Source: Trichopria drosophilae
Lineage: Eukaryota; Arthropoda; Insecta; Hymenoptera; Diapriidae
Assembly: GCA_030407085.1 (NCBI GenBank)
Contig: CM059583.1
Coordinates: 22,914,001 to 22,978,000 of the forward strand
Direction of reading: 5' to 3'
DNA: 64,000 bases
Shown here in pieces: positions 1-11,014 of this stretch. Every line of letters begins with the position of its first letter. Within the stretch, counting starts at the first letter, position 1. The notes under the pieces were generated by a model that saw only the letters and a list, made by a program, of their open reading frames with translations, searched no databases and was not told the DNA's origin. Both the position numbers and the translations under genes were made by a program.

Positions 1-2785
1 GCATTTACTAAGCCTAATAACTTTTATATCATTACCTTTATCCAGTATCCCAAGAAATAATCACGAAAATCGCGTTTTTTTCGGCGCGAGCTACTAGACA
101 GACCCCTTAAACAAATCAATGTTTTCCTGCTAATAATTACGTAGAACACGGTGAATCTGAACCAATTTTAATTGCGAATGTCATGTATTTGGAATTTTCT
201 AGCTAGAATAGATAATTTCCAATCATACGAATGTAACAAAACTAATATTAAAAGATTTTAACGCGGTCTCTTTTAAAAAAATTCGCTAAAAAATACAAAA
301 ATTGTTTATACACATAAATGAGCTATTTTAAGCCTAATGTGGAATTTAAATACCTGCATAGAAAATGTTATGGCATAATTCCATTTTCGAGATTTTACCG
401 TTGTCGCTTCTTTTAATCAATTTATTCTCAAATTCCAAGCGATAAGAAAAATAAATGTTATATAGATTTTGTTAATATTTGAACGAGCTTTTTCCTGATA
501 ACATTTATTTTAAAAAAATGAATTCTAAGTAGGTAAAAAAAATGCTTCAACATATTTACAATTGATTTTCTTAGGCCACGTTTTTCTTACACTTATTCAT
601 TAGAAAAGTAGAAGTGAATGAATTGAAATGGCTTCTGAAATTCTGCGTAGTGAAATTTCAATTTAAAACTAACTTATCGAGACGATTTTTTGTTTGTTTT
701 AATGATAATTTTTTGCCTTTTTACCGGAATAAAGGTAATTTAAACTCCATAGCGGGAAATAAAAGAAAAACGTTTGGAAGCAATGTACAAGTAAAATAAA
801 AATCTGCCTTGCGAATTTTCCTTCTTTGATGAATAACACTGTCCGACACTGACAAGCTAAGTATCAATTCCGAAGTATTTTTTCATGCTAAAAACAACTT
901 GCAGTTGATGTATTGAATTAGTTTATAAAAATATAAACCAATTCATATGATGACATGAAAAAAGAAATAAAAATCGTGTCGTTTACAATGCTTTCAATAC
1001 TAATATGTACTGAGAAAATATTAGATTACCGATCCTAATGGTAATAGAAATAATGCTTAGCTAAAAGAAGAGTGTTTTTAGTTCAAATAACAATTAATTT
1101 TTGTGATTAAAGTTTCTTAGCCTTTCGAAACAATGAAGCAATCATGTGGTCTTATTTTCTACTAGTAGTCAATATTTCCAAATTTTTTTCAATTATATGC
1201 AGACTTTCTTGACGATAATATAATTTTCTGGAAATCATAAAAACATGATGCAATAAAGGAAAAAGTGGACATTATCTTCCCCGATTATGTTCCGTTGTCT
1301 GATCAAATATCGGGTATCTATTCTGAGTAGTTTCTGCTCTAATCTTCTATATTGAAAAGAAAAACAATTTCTTGATTTGATGGTACCAGTTAAACATTTA
1401 GTACAGTTTTTCAAATGTTTAATAGGGTATTGTGGGTATTTTTTTATTAGATGGGGCTTTTTAATGGTGGAAAATGTGTCATTATTTATGTTAAAATAAA
1501 TAATCCGTTGGAAAAATGTTTTGAAATTGAAAACGTAAAATACGCTATTATTCGTGGCTTCTTTCTATCCTAACGATCTTTTGGTTAAAAGGTCCTTCAG
1601 TTTTTGTTACATTTGTTGAGTATAGTTAGGGAATTTTAATTATGAACTCTAGAGAGAAATGTAAACTCTAACATGTTACAAAAATGATCTGAAAAATGCT
1701 ACAAAAATGTGGAACTTTGGCGACTACATAAATTATGAAATACAGTGTCGCATCAAGACATTATAATTTTAAATAATTTCCCTATTTGGGGTCAAGTATT
1801 AAATTAGGGAACAAGATCAGAGGTTATTAGATAATTAAACTCTCCGATACGTAAATGTAATTAACTATTACGTAAGGGGTGAAAGTTTAATGGATATTTC
1901 ATGGATATTGACGACTGATGACGAGAAATGTTTTGTTGAATGATGTGTTATTTGTCAATGTTTAATTAACAGTAATCGTAATTTTTCAAATTGATAATGT
2001 CTTATAAAGATTAAAAATTTAAAGTTTGTAGCTTGAATTAAACTTTCTTCACGTTGTTGCTGTGTGTTTCTATCGTGATGTGATTTACTAGAAATATAAT
2101 TTCTGATGCGGTTGCATATTAAATGAATGACATTTCAACATTTCGTTAATAAATTGTCATTTATTCCATTGTACAATCACTTTCTCTGTAATCGAAAACA
2201 TGTTCGGTAAGGTCAGTAAAGTTTTGTAGCCTATAAAAACTACTTTTATGTTTCGATATTTCCAAAAAATGTTGCAATTTTGAATTCTAATTTAATGAAT
2301 TATGCTAATGTTTATTTATAGTAAGGATGGGTATTGTGAAGAATGACTAATGATGATTTTATTCAGGAGTTATTAATTTAGAATCTGAAGTTCAAGGTGA
2401 AAACTATTTGGGATTCAGTATAAAATATCTTCAATTTCCCTTTGTTCGTTTTGTCGGTGATTTATTCGGAAGGATGGTAAAATAGAAATCCCTTTTTAAT
2501 TAAATATAGATTATTTCGCTACGTTTTGAACCCTTATAAGTTTTCTTCAGGACTAATAACTAAGTGGTTATAAGCATCTGTTTATACTATCAAAAGGAAG
2601 GTGAAAACCCCCAAAAAGCATAACGAGGGACCAACCTTTCTTTCCCACTTTGCAGAATTTCTGATTAATTTCCCTCCATTGGAAAGTTGAATGTAAATTA
2701 AAATAAAAACTTTAAAAACTAACAAAAAACTAAACATTGTGATTATGTCGAGTTTTCTTGAATGTTAATGTTTTCTTTATTTCAG
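1..2785. other. AT-rich non-coding DNA
   Basis: No convincing coding frame, inverted repeat or RNA gene seen. Short frames, such as the one at 614, are compatible with chance. Confidence 0.5.
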
Positions 2786-2789
2786 AAAA

Positions 2790-3180
2790 TGTGAATTGAC
2801 TCTAAACTGAAAAGTTTAATCTTTTGCCATAATTAGCCTCTTTGGCGAGGATTTCTATTTTTCAAAATCGAACTGATGAGCTGCATGGTGGGCATGTTCA
2901 GATAAGTCTGTGTTATTCATTCCTTGTATGATGGAGCCTTTGTGTTCATTCTCCTTTTTAGTGGTATTTTAGTTTTTCCGACATAAACTTCATCTGTAAT
3001 TTCGTCTCTGTCTTTTATTTTGGTGAAAATTGAGGAAAAGTTGTTTTCTTTTTTGTAGTAAACTTTTATGTTAGGGTGTCTTTTGCATTTGCGTCACATT
3101 TCTTCGGAAAAATCTTGGATATATGGACTCAACGATATCATTACAGGATCCCTTTCAAAGGTTTTTGTAGTGATAGACTG
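2790..3180 (-). pseudogene. Decayed Penelope-like retroelement, GIY-YIG region
   Basis: Reading the minus strand across at least one frameshift and stop gives pieces in the order expected for the end of a Penelope-like ORF: KRHPNIKVYYKKENNFSSIF, then EVYVGKTKIPLKRRM, then SEHAHHAAHQFDFEK. The YVGKT block and the H-x(n)-H-FDF block are the GIY-YIG endonuclease hallmarks of such elements. The upstream GIY tripeptide region and the reverse transcriptase are not seen. It is broken and not expected to be functional. Confidence 0.65.
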
Positions 3181-4271
3181 TTCTATTGTTAGAAGATTTT
3201 TTTTTATATTATTTTACGTCGACGTTTGTGAACCCACATGGGACTAAATCGCGACGGGACCTATAGTTTATGAAGGTGGAATCCGAACCACCTGAGCTTG
3301 AGCGTTATTAGACAGTTATAAACAAATACAGAAGTGTCCCAATGACAGATGGCTATTGTTAGTAGATATTTTGTTATTATTTGGTCAATGAATGCTGTTG
3401 GGTATTTGTTATCTTTTAAAATCTGTTTAATTAACTATATATTTTTATTTTTAAACTTTGGATGTACTTATCTGTCGACCAGATCTTTGATTAACCCTTA
3501 TTTGCCCAAAATGAGAGAAGCAGGTACGTCAACACCAGCTCAGTTTCTACAGTAGAAAAAATGTTTTTAAGTTTTGGAAAACACATTTCCAACTATTTTG
3601 AGGTGTTCTCTATCGATTCCCGTAGAGCACATGGCCAAAAAACGATTATTTCTGCAAACATTTTCCAAAATAAAAAAAAAAATCCATGTTTTTAGGTCGT
3701 TTCTTTTTAATTTTTCACGTTTTTCTCCACCGAAACGGATTTTAAAGAATGAAATGCACATATAAAAAGTGATCCCAATTGTTGAATATAAATAATATAC
3801 TAATAGAATATTTTTTAGAAGCAATGACCGATTCAAAATGGCCACTAAACGAAGCACGTTTTTTTAAAATTATTATTTGCTTGAAACAGAGAGCATAAAA
3901 AGTTTTTTTTTTCATTCTAAAATTTACTCTTTTTTTATTCTGTTTTATATATACGAGCTTTATACTCTGAGGGTTCCCTTTCAAGGATTGTTTACTATAA
4001 AGAAGGCTTCTTAATAGTTAAGAAATCGTACATTTAAATACGGCGAATCGTATAATTTTTTAAGTATTAAATAATTATTAATTTCATATAAAGCTAACAT
4101 TTCATATTAAATACAATCAAACATTTCTTAATAGTTAAGAAACCGTTTATATACTATACGCTTGTAGCTAAAAAGTAATAATTTCTTAATACTTACAGAA
4201 TATAATGGTGGGAGTCGCAACGCATCGTAACATAACCTCAAGTGACAAGACGGATGTTCCGTTTGGGTTTT
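3181..4271. other. Non-coding stretch with short repeats
   Basis: Mostly AT-rich. A CpG-richer patch at 3,215-3,300 looks like a piece of an unidentified repeat. An 18-base direct repeat (TTCTTAATAGTTAAGAAA) occurs near 4,009 and 4,125 and is itself palindromic at the centre. Confidence 0.4.
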
Positions 4272-4434
4272 TAAGGGCCTGAGCACACGGGGCGGTTTTT
4301 TGCCGCGCGGTACGGCGCGGCGCTTATTTTTTCCTTGTTTTCACGGCGCCAGCGGCCGTGCCGCTTCGCACAGGACTCTGAAATATTAACATACAAGTCA
4401 AGATGGACGCAAACATTAAAAAAATCATATTATT

Positions 4435-4735
4435 ATGGTTACTGCACCGTCGGATCAGCAAAAACAGAAAAGGGATAAACTCGAAACGACGATACTGGGT
4501 TCATTCAATCACCAGGGAACGAGGCAGTCCGGATTTTATACTACTCTGTTCCCCTGTTTGAAGGAAGATAAGAATAAATTTTTTGAATATACAAGGATGT
4601 CTCAATCGACATTTTATGAATTTCTTGTAGCAATAGAGTCAGGGATAAGAAAAAAAATACACTAATGAGAGAAGGTATTTGCCCAGAAGAAAGACTCCTT
4701 ACTACCTTGTCTTTTGTATCGTTTCCAGTCGTTTT
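4435..4735 (+). pseudogene. Harbinger transposase N-terminal fragment, frameshifted
   Basis: Two overlapping frames read FNHQGTRQSGFYTTLFPCL, then FFEYTRMSQSTFYEFLVAIE, then (after a shift at about 4660) MREGICPEERLLTTL. This is the conserved N-terminal block of HARBI1-like DDE nucleases, ahead of the catalytic residues. The similarity ends abruptly near 4,730 and the catalytic triad is absent. Confidence 0.85.
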
Positions 4736-4990
4736 CATTAACTTTAGCAATTTGCATAGAATTTTTACACAGAAATATTATCCCTTTCAATGTAGATCTA
4801 TAATAGATCTGAGATTCAGATATTTAATATTCTATACGCTCTGTGAACATATCCTTTTGAATTTGGTCTTAACATTTTTAAAACTTTAATTTGGAAGTGG
4901 ATGAGCATCAGAATGACCAGTCTGGCGCCACGGAGTACGGTGCGACGCGGCGCGGTGCGTTGAGATCCGCGCGCGGCCACTGGCGGTATA

Positions 4991-5488
4991 CAGTAGTCCT
5001 TCCCTTATTCTAATTCCCTTTATTCTAATGTCTTCCCTTATTCTAATTTTTTCTCTTCTCCTATTCTAATATTTCCCCTCACGCGTTCTCCCTACCGCAC
5101 CTTCTACACAGAGAGAAAGGAAATAGTTAACGGAACCTTTTTGTAATAGTAAAACGAGAAAATTGTTCCATTTACTATTTTCCGATTGTTAAATCGTTCG
5201 TACATAACCTCAAATATCAACTCTAACCTTACATACAGTGAATTCTACTACTTACAGAGTTACAATCGATTCTACTATTTTTTCGTGGTTCCATTAACAC
5301 TTTTTATCTCTCTGTGTATTTTGCTTAGTAGCACATATGACATATAACTGCGCATGCTCTGCGAAAGAGAAAGAGAGAGGAAAAGCGAGACAGCAAACGT
5401 TTAGTGGGAGAGAGGAGAAAATTAGAATAAGAGAAGAAGGTCGCCATCTTGCCTGACTGGACAAATTAGAATAAGAGAAGGACTACTG
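4991..5488. mobile_element. Nested CAGTAG-type MITE (Tc1/mariner-like) inside the Harbinger
   Basis: Ends CAGTAGTCCTTCCCTTATTC and its inverse, flanked by TA (4989-4990 and 5489-5490). The subterminal motif CTTATTCTAATT is repeated several times. CAGT ends plus TA duplication fit Tc1/mariner derivatives. No transposase frame. Confidence 0.75.
5107..5316. mobile_element. CACAGAGAGA MITE, nested two levels deep
   Basis: Inverted ends CACAGAGAGAAA / TATCTCTCTGTG, then GTTAACGGAACC / GGTTCCATTAAC, flanked by TA. Lies inside the CAGTAG MITE, which lies inside the Harbinger. A related left end begins at 52,634. Confidence 0.65.
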
Positions 5489-5687
5489 TACTGAACGAAA
5501 ATATTCCGCCGCGTCGCGCGACACCACGCGGTGAAAAGTCGCCCCGTGTGCTCAGGCCCTAAGTACACGATTGAGTCATTGACTGCCATCGTAATTCGGT
5601 GGTTGTTATTGTGAAAATAAATAAATTAAAGATATTATTTATACGTTGTCTTAAATATGTGCGTTTTATAAACAAATACATCGTATA

Positions 5688-6622
5688 GGGGAGGCGGGGG
5701 TTGTACCGCTCAGTGGGTAATTCCGCTCACTCATATTTCTCAACCTTCCGTTAAGTTAAAATTATTTTTTATATTTTTTTACTAAAGAACTTTATGTCAA
5801 AATCTAATTTCAACAAAAAATTTACATAGTTTATTGCTAAAAGTTGATTAAAAAAAAATTGGAAAGTTTTGTAACGTAGTTGACATAAATACGATAAGAA
5901 TTGGTCTTTACAATATACGGGTTTCCATCTTTTTACTAGTACCCAATGGGAAAAAATATGAACAAATAGACTTGTTGTACTGTTAATTACCAAATGGTAT
6001 TTGGTAAACTACTAAAAACAACATTGACTTTTAATTATTCATTACTTTTCAACGCGGCGCGTTAGTGGGTAACACCGCTCACAGAGTTTATGGCATATTT
6101 CACATATTGTTGATCAAATAAATGTACAGAAAGTACTAAAATAATGGATATTTGAAATGGAACTTCTTGTAATTAATCATATACATTGAATGTACACAAG
6201 TGAGTTAACAACAAATTGATTTATAATATCATTGAATTTCATAGGTTAGGTACATTCATTATTTATGAATCATTAATTTGAATCCATTCTTCTTTACCAT
6301 TTTCATTCCCTGTACTGATATTTCTTCATTACATCTTCATTACATTTTCATTACATTGTTTCTAAGTGTATATGAATAAGTTTAACAACTTAAATTTAGT
6401 GAGCGGTATTACCCACATTGACAGGAGATCCTGTTGGATCTTTGATATTTATTAAATTCTATAATTCAATACGTTTAGCGTTAGTAAACATTCAGATCTT
6501 CTTGTATATTACTGTCGGGGCTTTATAGAATCGATTTCAATCGTTAAACAAATCTAAAATTATTTATGCATTTATTAAAAGCGATACTTTCCTTAGGTGA
6601 GCGGTACACCCCACGCCTCCCC
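5688..6622. mobile_element. Unclassified TIR element with TA flanks
   Basis: Ends GGGGAGGCG and its inverse, followed by a GTACCGCTCA / TGAGCGGTAC pair; TA dinucleotides flank both ends. The motif GAGCGGTAtTACCCAC recurs four times: at each end, near 6,060 and near 6,400. 935 bp, no transposase frame. Confidence 0.65.
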
Positions 6623-6624
6623 TA

Positions 6625-7793
6625 AGAGACATGTTCCATGTCTTATTTGTGAATTTGCGCAGCTGCCGAGTTCAAAGTATACTTTTCTTAACTATTAACA
6701 AATGTTCAATTCTGATGTAAGAAATAAAATGCTAATATTAAATGAATCGCCTTTAATATTACAATACCACTTTTACATTAAAAAACGATTTCAACTTTTC
6801 AATTGAATGATATTTCTTTACAACAAACAATCTTTTTTCTCAGTGTATCTTCATTCGCTAACGCTCCATCAGGACATCATAGTCCCTGCTTATTTCTTTG
6901 CTTATTGTATATTTATACAACAATCTCCCTTAAATTTCAAGTTACTCCCCTCCTGTACCATTCGTAACATGGCGATTGTTAGTTGAGGGGTCAAACAGCA
7001 AAGGCTTAGGCAAAGCACTTGCAACAATATAACATTCGATATAAATTACACTAATTAGATTGTATTTTTAAATTATGGGCCTTAAAAACTGGAGTTCGAA
7101 TTTGGCGTTTGCACACCAGAATTCTAATAGTATCTTTAGATGATCACACAAGTTTTCAAGCTAAAATATAGTAATCTGCAGATGTGCGACTAAAAAAACG
7201 CTAAATTTAAAGTAATTCCCGGTAGATAATGGTGTAACTATTGTAGTCATATTCATAGTGGCACATTATTCTATACGAGCAGAATTTGTTCGTCTGGTCA
7301 AAAGTAATACATCCCATTTTTAAAAATTGCAATTGAGGGGTCGCCGCAAAAATTATACAATATTTATTGATTTACCATTGTTAAAAAATAACGTGTAACG
7401 CTGCTTTCAACAGCGATCATTTCTTTTTAAAAGAGCACACATTTTTTTCAGCCTTCGGTTCATTCTACAATAGTACAATACTGTAATTCACCAGCATATC
7501 AGATTGTTGTTTTGTTCTGCACAGGAAAAGTTAAACCCACGAGAAGAGAAATTTACACCTAGAATAACACTGCAAAATTCATTTTTTACCGTCTTTATCA
7601 CTCTGTTATTATTTATATGTATGTAACATGTGCGTTAATATTTATTTAATTTTCTAAGTTCAATGGGTTTGTAGAGCTATCCTAAATAATAGTAATATGA
7701 AAATAATTCATAGGTTATTTGTAAAATTGTAAGATATGTGCAAAATGTGAAATCGACCGGTTCTGTGGATTTGCCCATTTATATTTTTCTATT
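6625..7793. other. AT-rich non-coding DNA
   Basis: No coding frame or clear repeat seen. Confidence 0.4.
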
Positions 7794-8023
7794 GCTACCG
7801 TTATGGGTTACATGTCTAATCAACACAAAACGAACTCAATATACGAATTCAACATTTTCAAACTCAACATTTTCAATCTCTACATTTGACACACTCAACA
7901 TTTGACTAAATCAACAAATAATATAAATAATATAGAAAATTATTAAATTATTAAAATGTCAAGTACATTCAACACAATCATGTTACATTAATACATGCCG
8001 TACAACAGCATATCTATCATTAT

Positions 8024-8060
8024 CTAACCTAACTTAACCTAGCCTAACCTAACCTAACGG
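8024..8060. repeat. Short interstitial telomere-like repeat (CCTAA)n
   Basis: Degenerate TAACC/CCTAA units ending in three exact CCTAA copies. TTAGG is the common insect telomere unit, so this is a telomere-like tract inside a mobile element, too short to imply a fusion point. Confidence 0.5.
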
Positions 8061-8222
8061 AAATACTAATTTAATGAAATCTCCGTGGACAAGCCCACAA
8101 TATTCATTAAATTCTTTAAAACAAATTGTTATCATTTATTTGCATTATTGACATTTATAAATACAGATTTAAGATTTAATTTATTTTACGATTAATGTTA
8201 TTACACTTGATTTTCAAAATAC

Positions 8223-8591
8223 CCCAGTTAGCAATGTGAGTGTCATATCGATCTCCATGTGCACTCACAAGTGACACTAAATCTTATTTGGAGTCTCTAT
8301 GTGAGTGCAATATACGTCCTCAAATCGCCTGACAATTGTCACTCACGTATGAGTTTTGCTTGATGAAGGAATTCGAGCATGCCGAAGCTATACCGTTAGC
8401 CAATCATTACAAGTTGTTCGCTATTCCGTTAGCCAATCATTACAAGTATCACAATGTTCTCATTTATGCGTGGAAGCGAAGATTTTTCGTACTTGCGCAA
8501 TGCATTAATCTCACACCTGAACTCATATACGCCCTCACAAATGAGATCTCAAATGCGTGGACATAGTGAGACTCACGTCTTGCTACCTGGG
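8223..8591. mobile_element. MITE with CCCAGxTAGCAA ends
   Basis: Left CCCAGTTAGCAATGTGAGT and right inverse CCCAGGTAGCAAGACGTGAG. Internal GTGAGT/ACTCAC copies, and a tandem duplication of CCGTTAGCCAATCATTACAAG at 8,391-8,447. The open frame at 8,336 spans the duplication and is probably not a gene. Confidence 0.6.
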
Positions 8592-8879
8592 CCGGATAAT
8601 TCAATAAACTGAAATGAATGTTGAATTTGTTAAATCTTGAAATTGCAAATGTTCAGTTTGTCGAACGTTGAGTTTACAGATGTTGAGTTTTAATGTTGAA
8701 ATTGCAAATGTCAACATTTCATAATGTTGATTAGACCTGTTACCCCGTTGCCTTTATGATCTTGCAAAAAAATGATATCATTGTGTTCCTTTCTGAACTT
8801 ATAAAGCGACTTTATTGTTTATGTTTTTTATTTGGGAACGTATTTTTTATTGTGAGTTGTTATTCTCTTTGACAATAAA

Positions 8880-8945
8880 CTCCACAAAGAGTGAAATTTC
8901 ACTCCAACATTTCGAGTTTTTCACTCCAAGGAATTTAGAGAGAAG
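8880..8945. repeat. Fragment of AGAGTGA-type element
   Basis: Carries AGAGTGAAATTTCACTCC and then TTTTTCACTCCAAGGAATTT, nearly the same as the right end of the element at 62,891-63,710. A solo end or truncated copy. Confidence 0.5.
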
Positions 8946-9123
8946 AAAAGCGAGAAAACTCAGCGTGATGTTAAAAGGAGTGACAGCAAAAGGTTGGATG
9001 GGGAAGTGGGAAGTTGAGAACGAAGTCGAAAATGTGTATACACGAAACAAAAATAAAATAAGAGTGGAAAAACACAGAAGAGGGAGCAATTCGCCCTGTT
9101 AAGTCCGCTACGCGCGACTCCAC

Positions 9124-9272
9124 CGGGCTTATTTTGCGAATAGCTTTTCCAAATGTCTTTTTCAGCAAACTGATATTTCCAAATTACTTTTAGTCTTTGA
9201 AATGCCGTACGATGAAACAGTAATATCAACCGAAAAATGTCTGTTTGTAAAGCTATTCGCAAAATAAGCCCG
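9124..9272. mobile_element. 149-bp MITE
   Basis: Inverted ends CGGGCTTATTTTGCGAATAG / CTATTCGCAAAATAAGCCCG, extending to about 24 bases without mismatch. No coding frame; target duplication not evident. Confidence 0.75.
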
Positions 9273-9355
9273 TTTTCCCATATGATTAGTGTCACATACC
9301 CCCATCTCAGTAGTTAATTTTGTCGCCGGTGGGGTCGCACACAGCAGAACTTAAC

Positions 9356-9474
9356 ATGGCGAATAGTAATTGTGGAGTTCCAAGAAGAAAAAAAAATGTT
9401 GGACCTGGAAAAATGACGGAAGTAGCAATGAAGGTTGTAGCTAACCTTCATTCAAAGAAGGATAAATATGAGGT
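9356..9474 (+). CDS. Candidate 5' coding exon, unknown gene (tentative)
   Basis: ATG in AACATGG opens a 39-codon frame beginning MANSNCGVPRRKKNVGPGKM, with a second half of normal-looking composition (TEVAMKVVANLHSKKDKYE). It meets GTAAAT exactly at the end; without splicing it stops six codons later. I do not recognise it and see no partner exon on the plus strand. It could be the first exon of a lost or unrelated transcript, part of a transposable element, or chance. Confidence 0.25.
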
Positions 9475-9633
9475 AAATCAGGAATTGTAGTCATCCTGAT
9501 TTAGGTATCTTTTTTCTTGACCGCTAGTATTAATTACGATTGAGAATAAATCATAGGAGATTTGAATCTCTTGACTCTTTTCTTGGCTTTGTCGGTCCCA
9601 CGAATAAAACATTAAAACAAAATTAGTTGAAAA

Positions 9634-9667
9634 GACGTTTCGGCACTGTGATGTGTGCCATCTTCAG
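9634..9667 (-). ncRNA. Hammerhead-ribozyme-like motif of a Penelope element
   Basis: The minus strand reads CTGAAGATGGCAC, loop, GTGCCGAAACGTC. This has the CUGANGA and GAAA hammerhead cores with a five-pair stem (GGCAC/GUGCC). Penelope-like terminal repeats are known to carry such motifs. Position and strand fit the 3' end of the Penelope fragment that ends at 10,315. Stems I and III and the cleavage site were not modelled. Confidence 0.5.
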
Positions 9668-10314
9668 TTTTATTGTGTCTATAAAAAATATTTTTGACAA
9701 TCAGTTTTTCCTTTATATTAAGTTACAAATTCTAGAAGGTAAAATGATTAAAACAAAATTACTCACTTAAGGTGAACGGTAGACAAAAATCTCGCAACGT
9801 GACATGTCATATGACACATAGAAGTGTTTATGAGAGAAACGAGAGAACGAGGAAAGTATGAAAGACCCATTAGTACAATTATTATCGCTTGAATTCAAAA
9901 AGTTTGTAGATAACATATTGTAGAAGCACTTACAAAAGGAAAGAGGCAACCGATCTTTTTATCGCTTAGGCAGATGTTGTATCATATTTCCTTGTATGCG
10001 AACTTTCACTCGTATCTCTCACTGTCACTTGTACAACGTATGACTATAATTAGAAACGCATATTTGAATGACGTTGCGTAAATTAGTAAGTCAAAAGTTA
10101 CCAATACCTCTTTGTAGTATCCTGGTACTACAAAGTTTTGCATTCACACACGGTTATAACGCTTGGAGCCTATTAGAGACACTATAAACAAAGAGACCAA
10201 TATAAACAAAGAAAACCATATACACACGCGACTAGTGTTAGTAAGCACGAAGATACATTTGTATGTAATACATATGTAAAATCATACCCACTGTCAAATT
10301 ATGTTAGCCCGATA

Positions 10315-10610
10315 TTATGAGATTAAAGTATTATAGATTTCCGGTAAAAATGTGTTTTCGAATCGTTCATTAACTGTATTTTTAGTTTTTTTAATGTAAT
10401 AATTTTCTATCTCTTTTCTTTTGAATAAATTAATTTCTGACGCTAGGATTTTGACTTTACGATAATCAAAATCGTGACCTGTTTCTATACGATGTTTGGT
10501 AAGAGCAGTGTGATTATTTTCTTTGCGAAAAATATTACGTCTGTGTTCTTTTATTCGTGTTTCAAGTAGTCTTCCAGTCTCTCCTATGTATACAATACAA
10601 ACGAAGGATA
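10315..10610 (-). pseudogene. Penelope GIY-YIG endonuclease fragment, frame still open
   Basis: Reads VYIGETGRLLETRIKEHRRN, then TALTKHRIETGHDFDYRKVK, then a Lys/Glu-rich end and a stop at 10,317-10,315. The YIGETGR, EHRRN and H-x-IETGHDFD blocks are those of Penelope-type GIY-YIG domains. No stop or frameshift in this part, suggesting recent arrival. The N-terminal GIY strand and zinc-binding CxxC region are lost. The frame upstream to 10,860 is low-complexity and unrelated. Confidence 0.8.
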
Positions 10611-11014
10611 AAGATAATGATGAAGGAAAAATAACTGTCGGCAAGAAGACTATGGAAGAAAGAAAGGAGTGGATAGGAGATGAAGAAGATTTGATATAGG
10701 AGGAAATTGAGGAAAAGCAAAAAAGGAAGATAAAGAAAAAAAGTGTAAGCAGTGACTGATAGACGAGGTGTTTTTTCTTTTTTTTTTTCTCTCTTTTTTG
10801 AAATGGCAGTATTTGATTGTTAGTACTTTTCCGCTTCGAAGCGAGAGCCCCATTTAGCAATACATTAAATATTATTATACACTACTTACGACACATTAAA
10901 AAAAATCTTACCTTTCAAGTGTTTTATACACTTTCACCTTCCAATATTGGCAGATCTGATGTACCAAAAGAATCTGGAAATAAATAAACACCATTTTGTT
11001 TTATACATTGAAGG
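10611..11014. other. Purine-rich low-complexity DNA
   Basis: Plus strand rich in GAAGA/AAAGA to about 10,800, then AT-rich. Open on both strands only because of composition. Confidence 0.4.

Larger units (their letters stand above)
4275..5559 (+). mobile_element. PIF/Harbinger DNA transposon, defective
   Basis: Terminal inverted repeats start GGGCCTGAGCACACGGGGCG at both ends: 20 bases are identical, and similar GC-rich sequence follows for about 50 bases. A 3-bp TAA duplication flanks it (4272-4274 and 5560-5562). The TSD, the GGGCC start and the internal transposase fragment all point to PIF/Harbinger. The middle is replaced or interrupted by a nested CAGTAG-type MITE, so most of the DDE nuclease is missing. 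Confidence 0.88.
7794..8755. mobile_element. TIR element with TCAACATTT subterminal repeats
   Basis: Left GGGTTACATGTCTAATCAAC and right (inverse) GGGGTAACAGGTCTAATCAAC form the ends. Many TCAACATTT copies follow on the left and AAATGTTGA copies on the right. A second TIR element lies inside at 8,223-8,591. No transposase frame; exact ends uncertain. Confidence 0.55.
9596..10610 (-). mobile_element. Penelope-like retroelement, 3' part
   Basis: The minus strand holds an endonuclease frame (10,610-10,315), then about 650 bp, then the hammerhead-like pLTR motif at 9,634-9,667. This is the order expected at the 3' end of a Penelope-like element. The reverse transcriptase and 5' half are missing. 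The break lies just upstream of YIGETGR, where unrelated purine/pyrimidine-biased DNA begins. Confidence 0.65.

Noticed and set aside
8024..8060. Chromosome fusion point from telomere-like repeats
   Set aside because: Only about seven degenerate units inside a mobile element.
10611..10860. Upstream part of the minus-strand frame that leads into the Penelope endonuclease
   Set aside because: Low-complexity Lys/Ser/Phe-rich translation of purine-biased DNA; does not match the Penelope region expected before YIGETGR.
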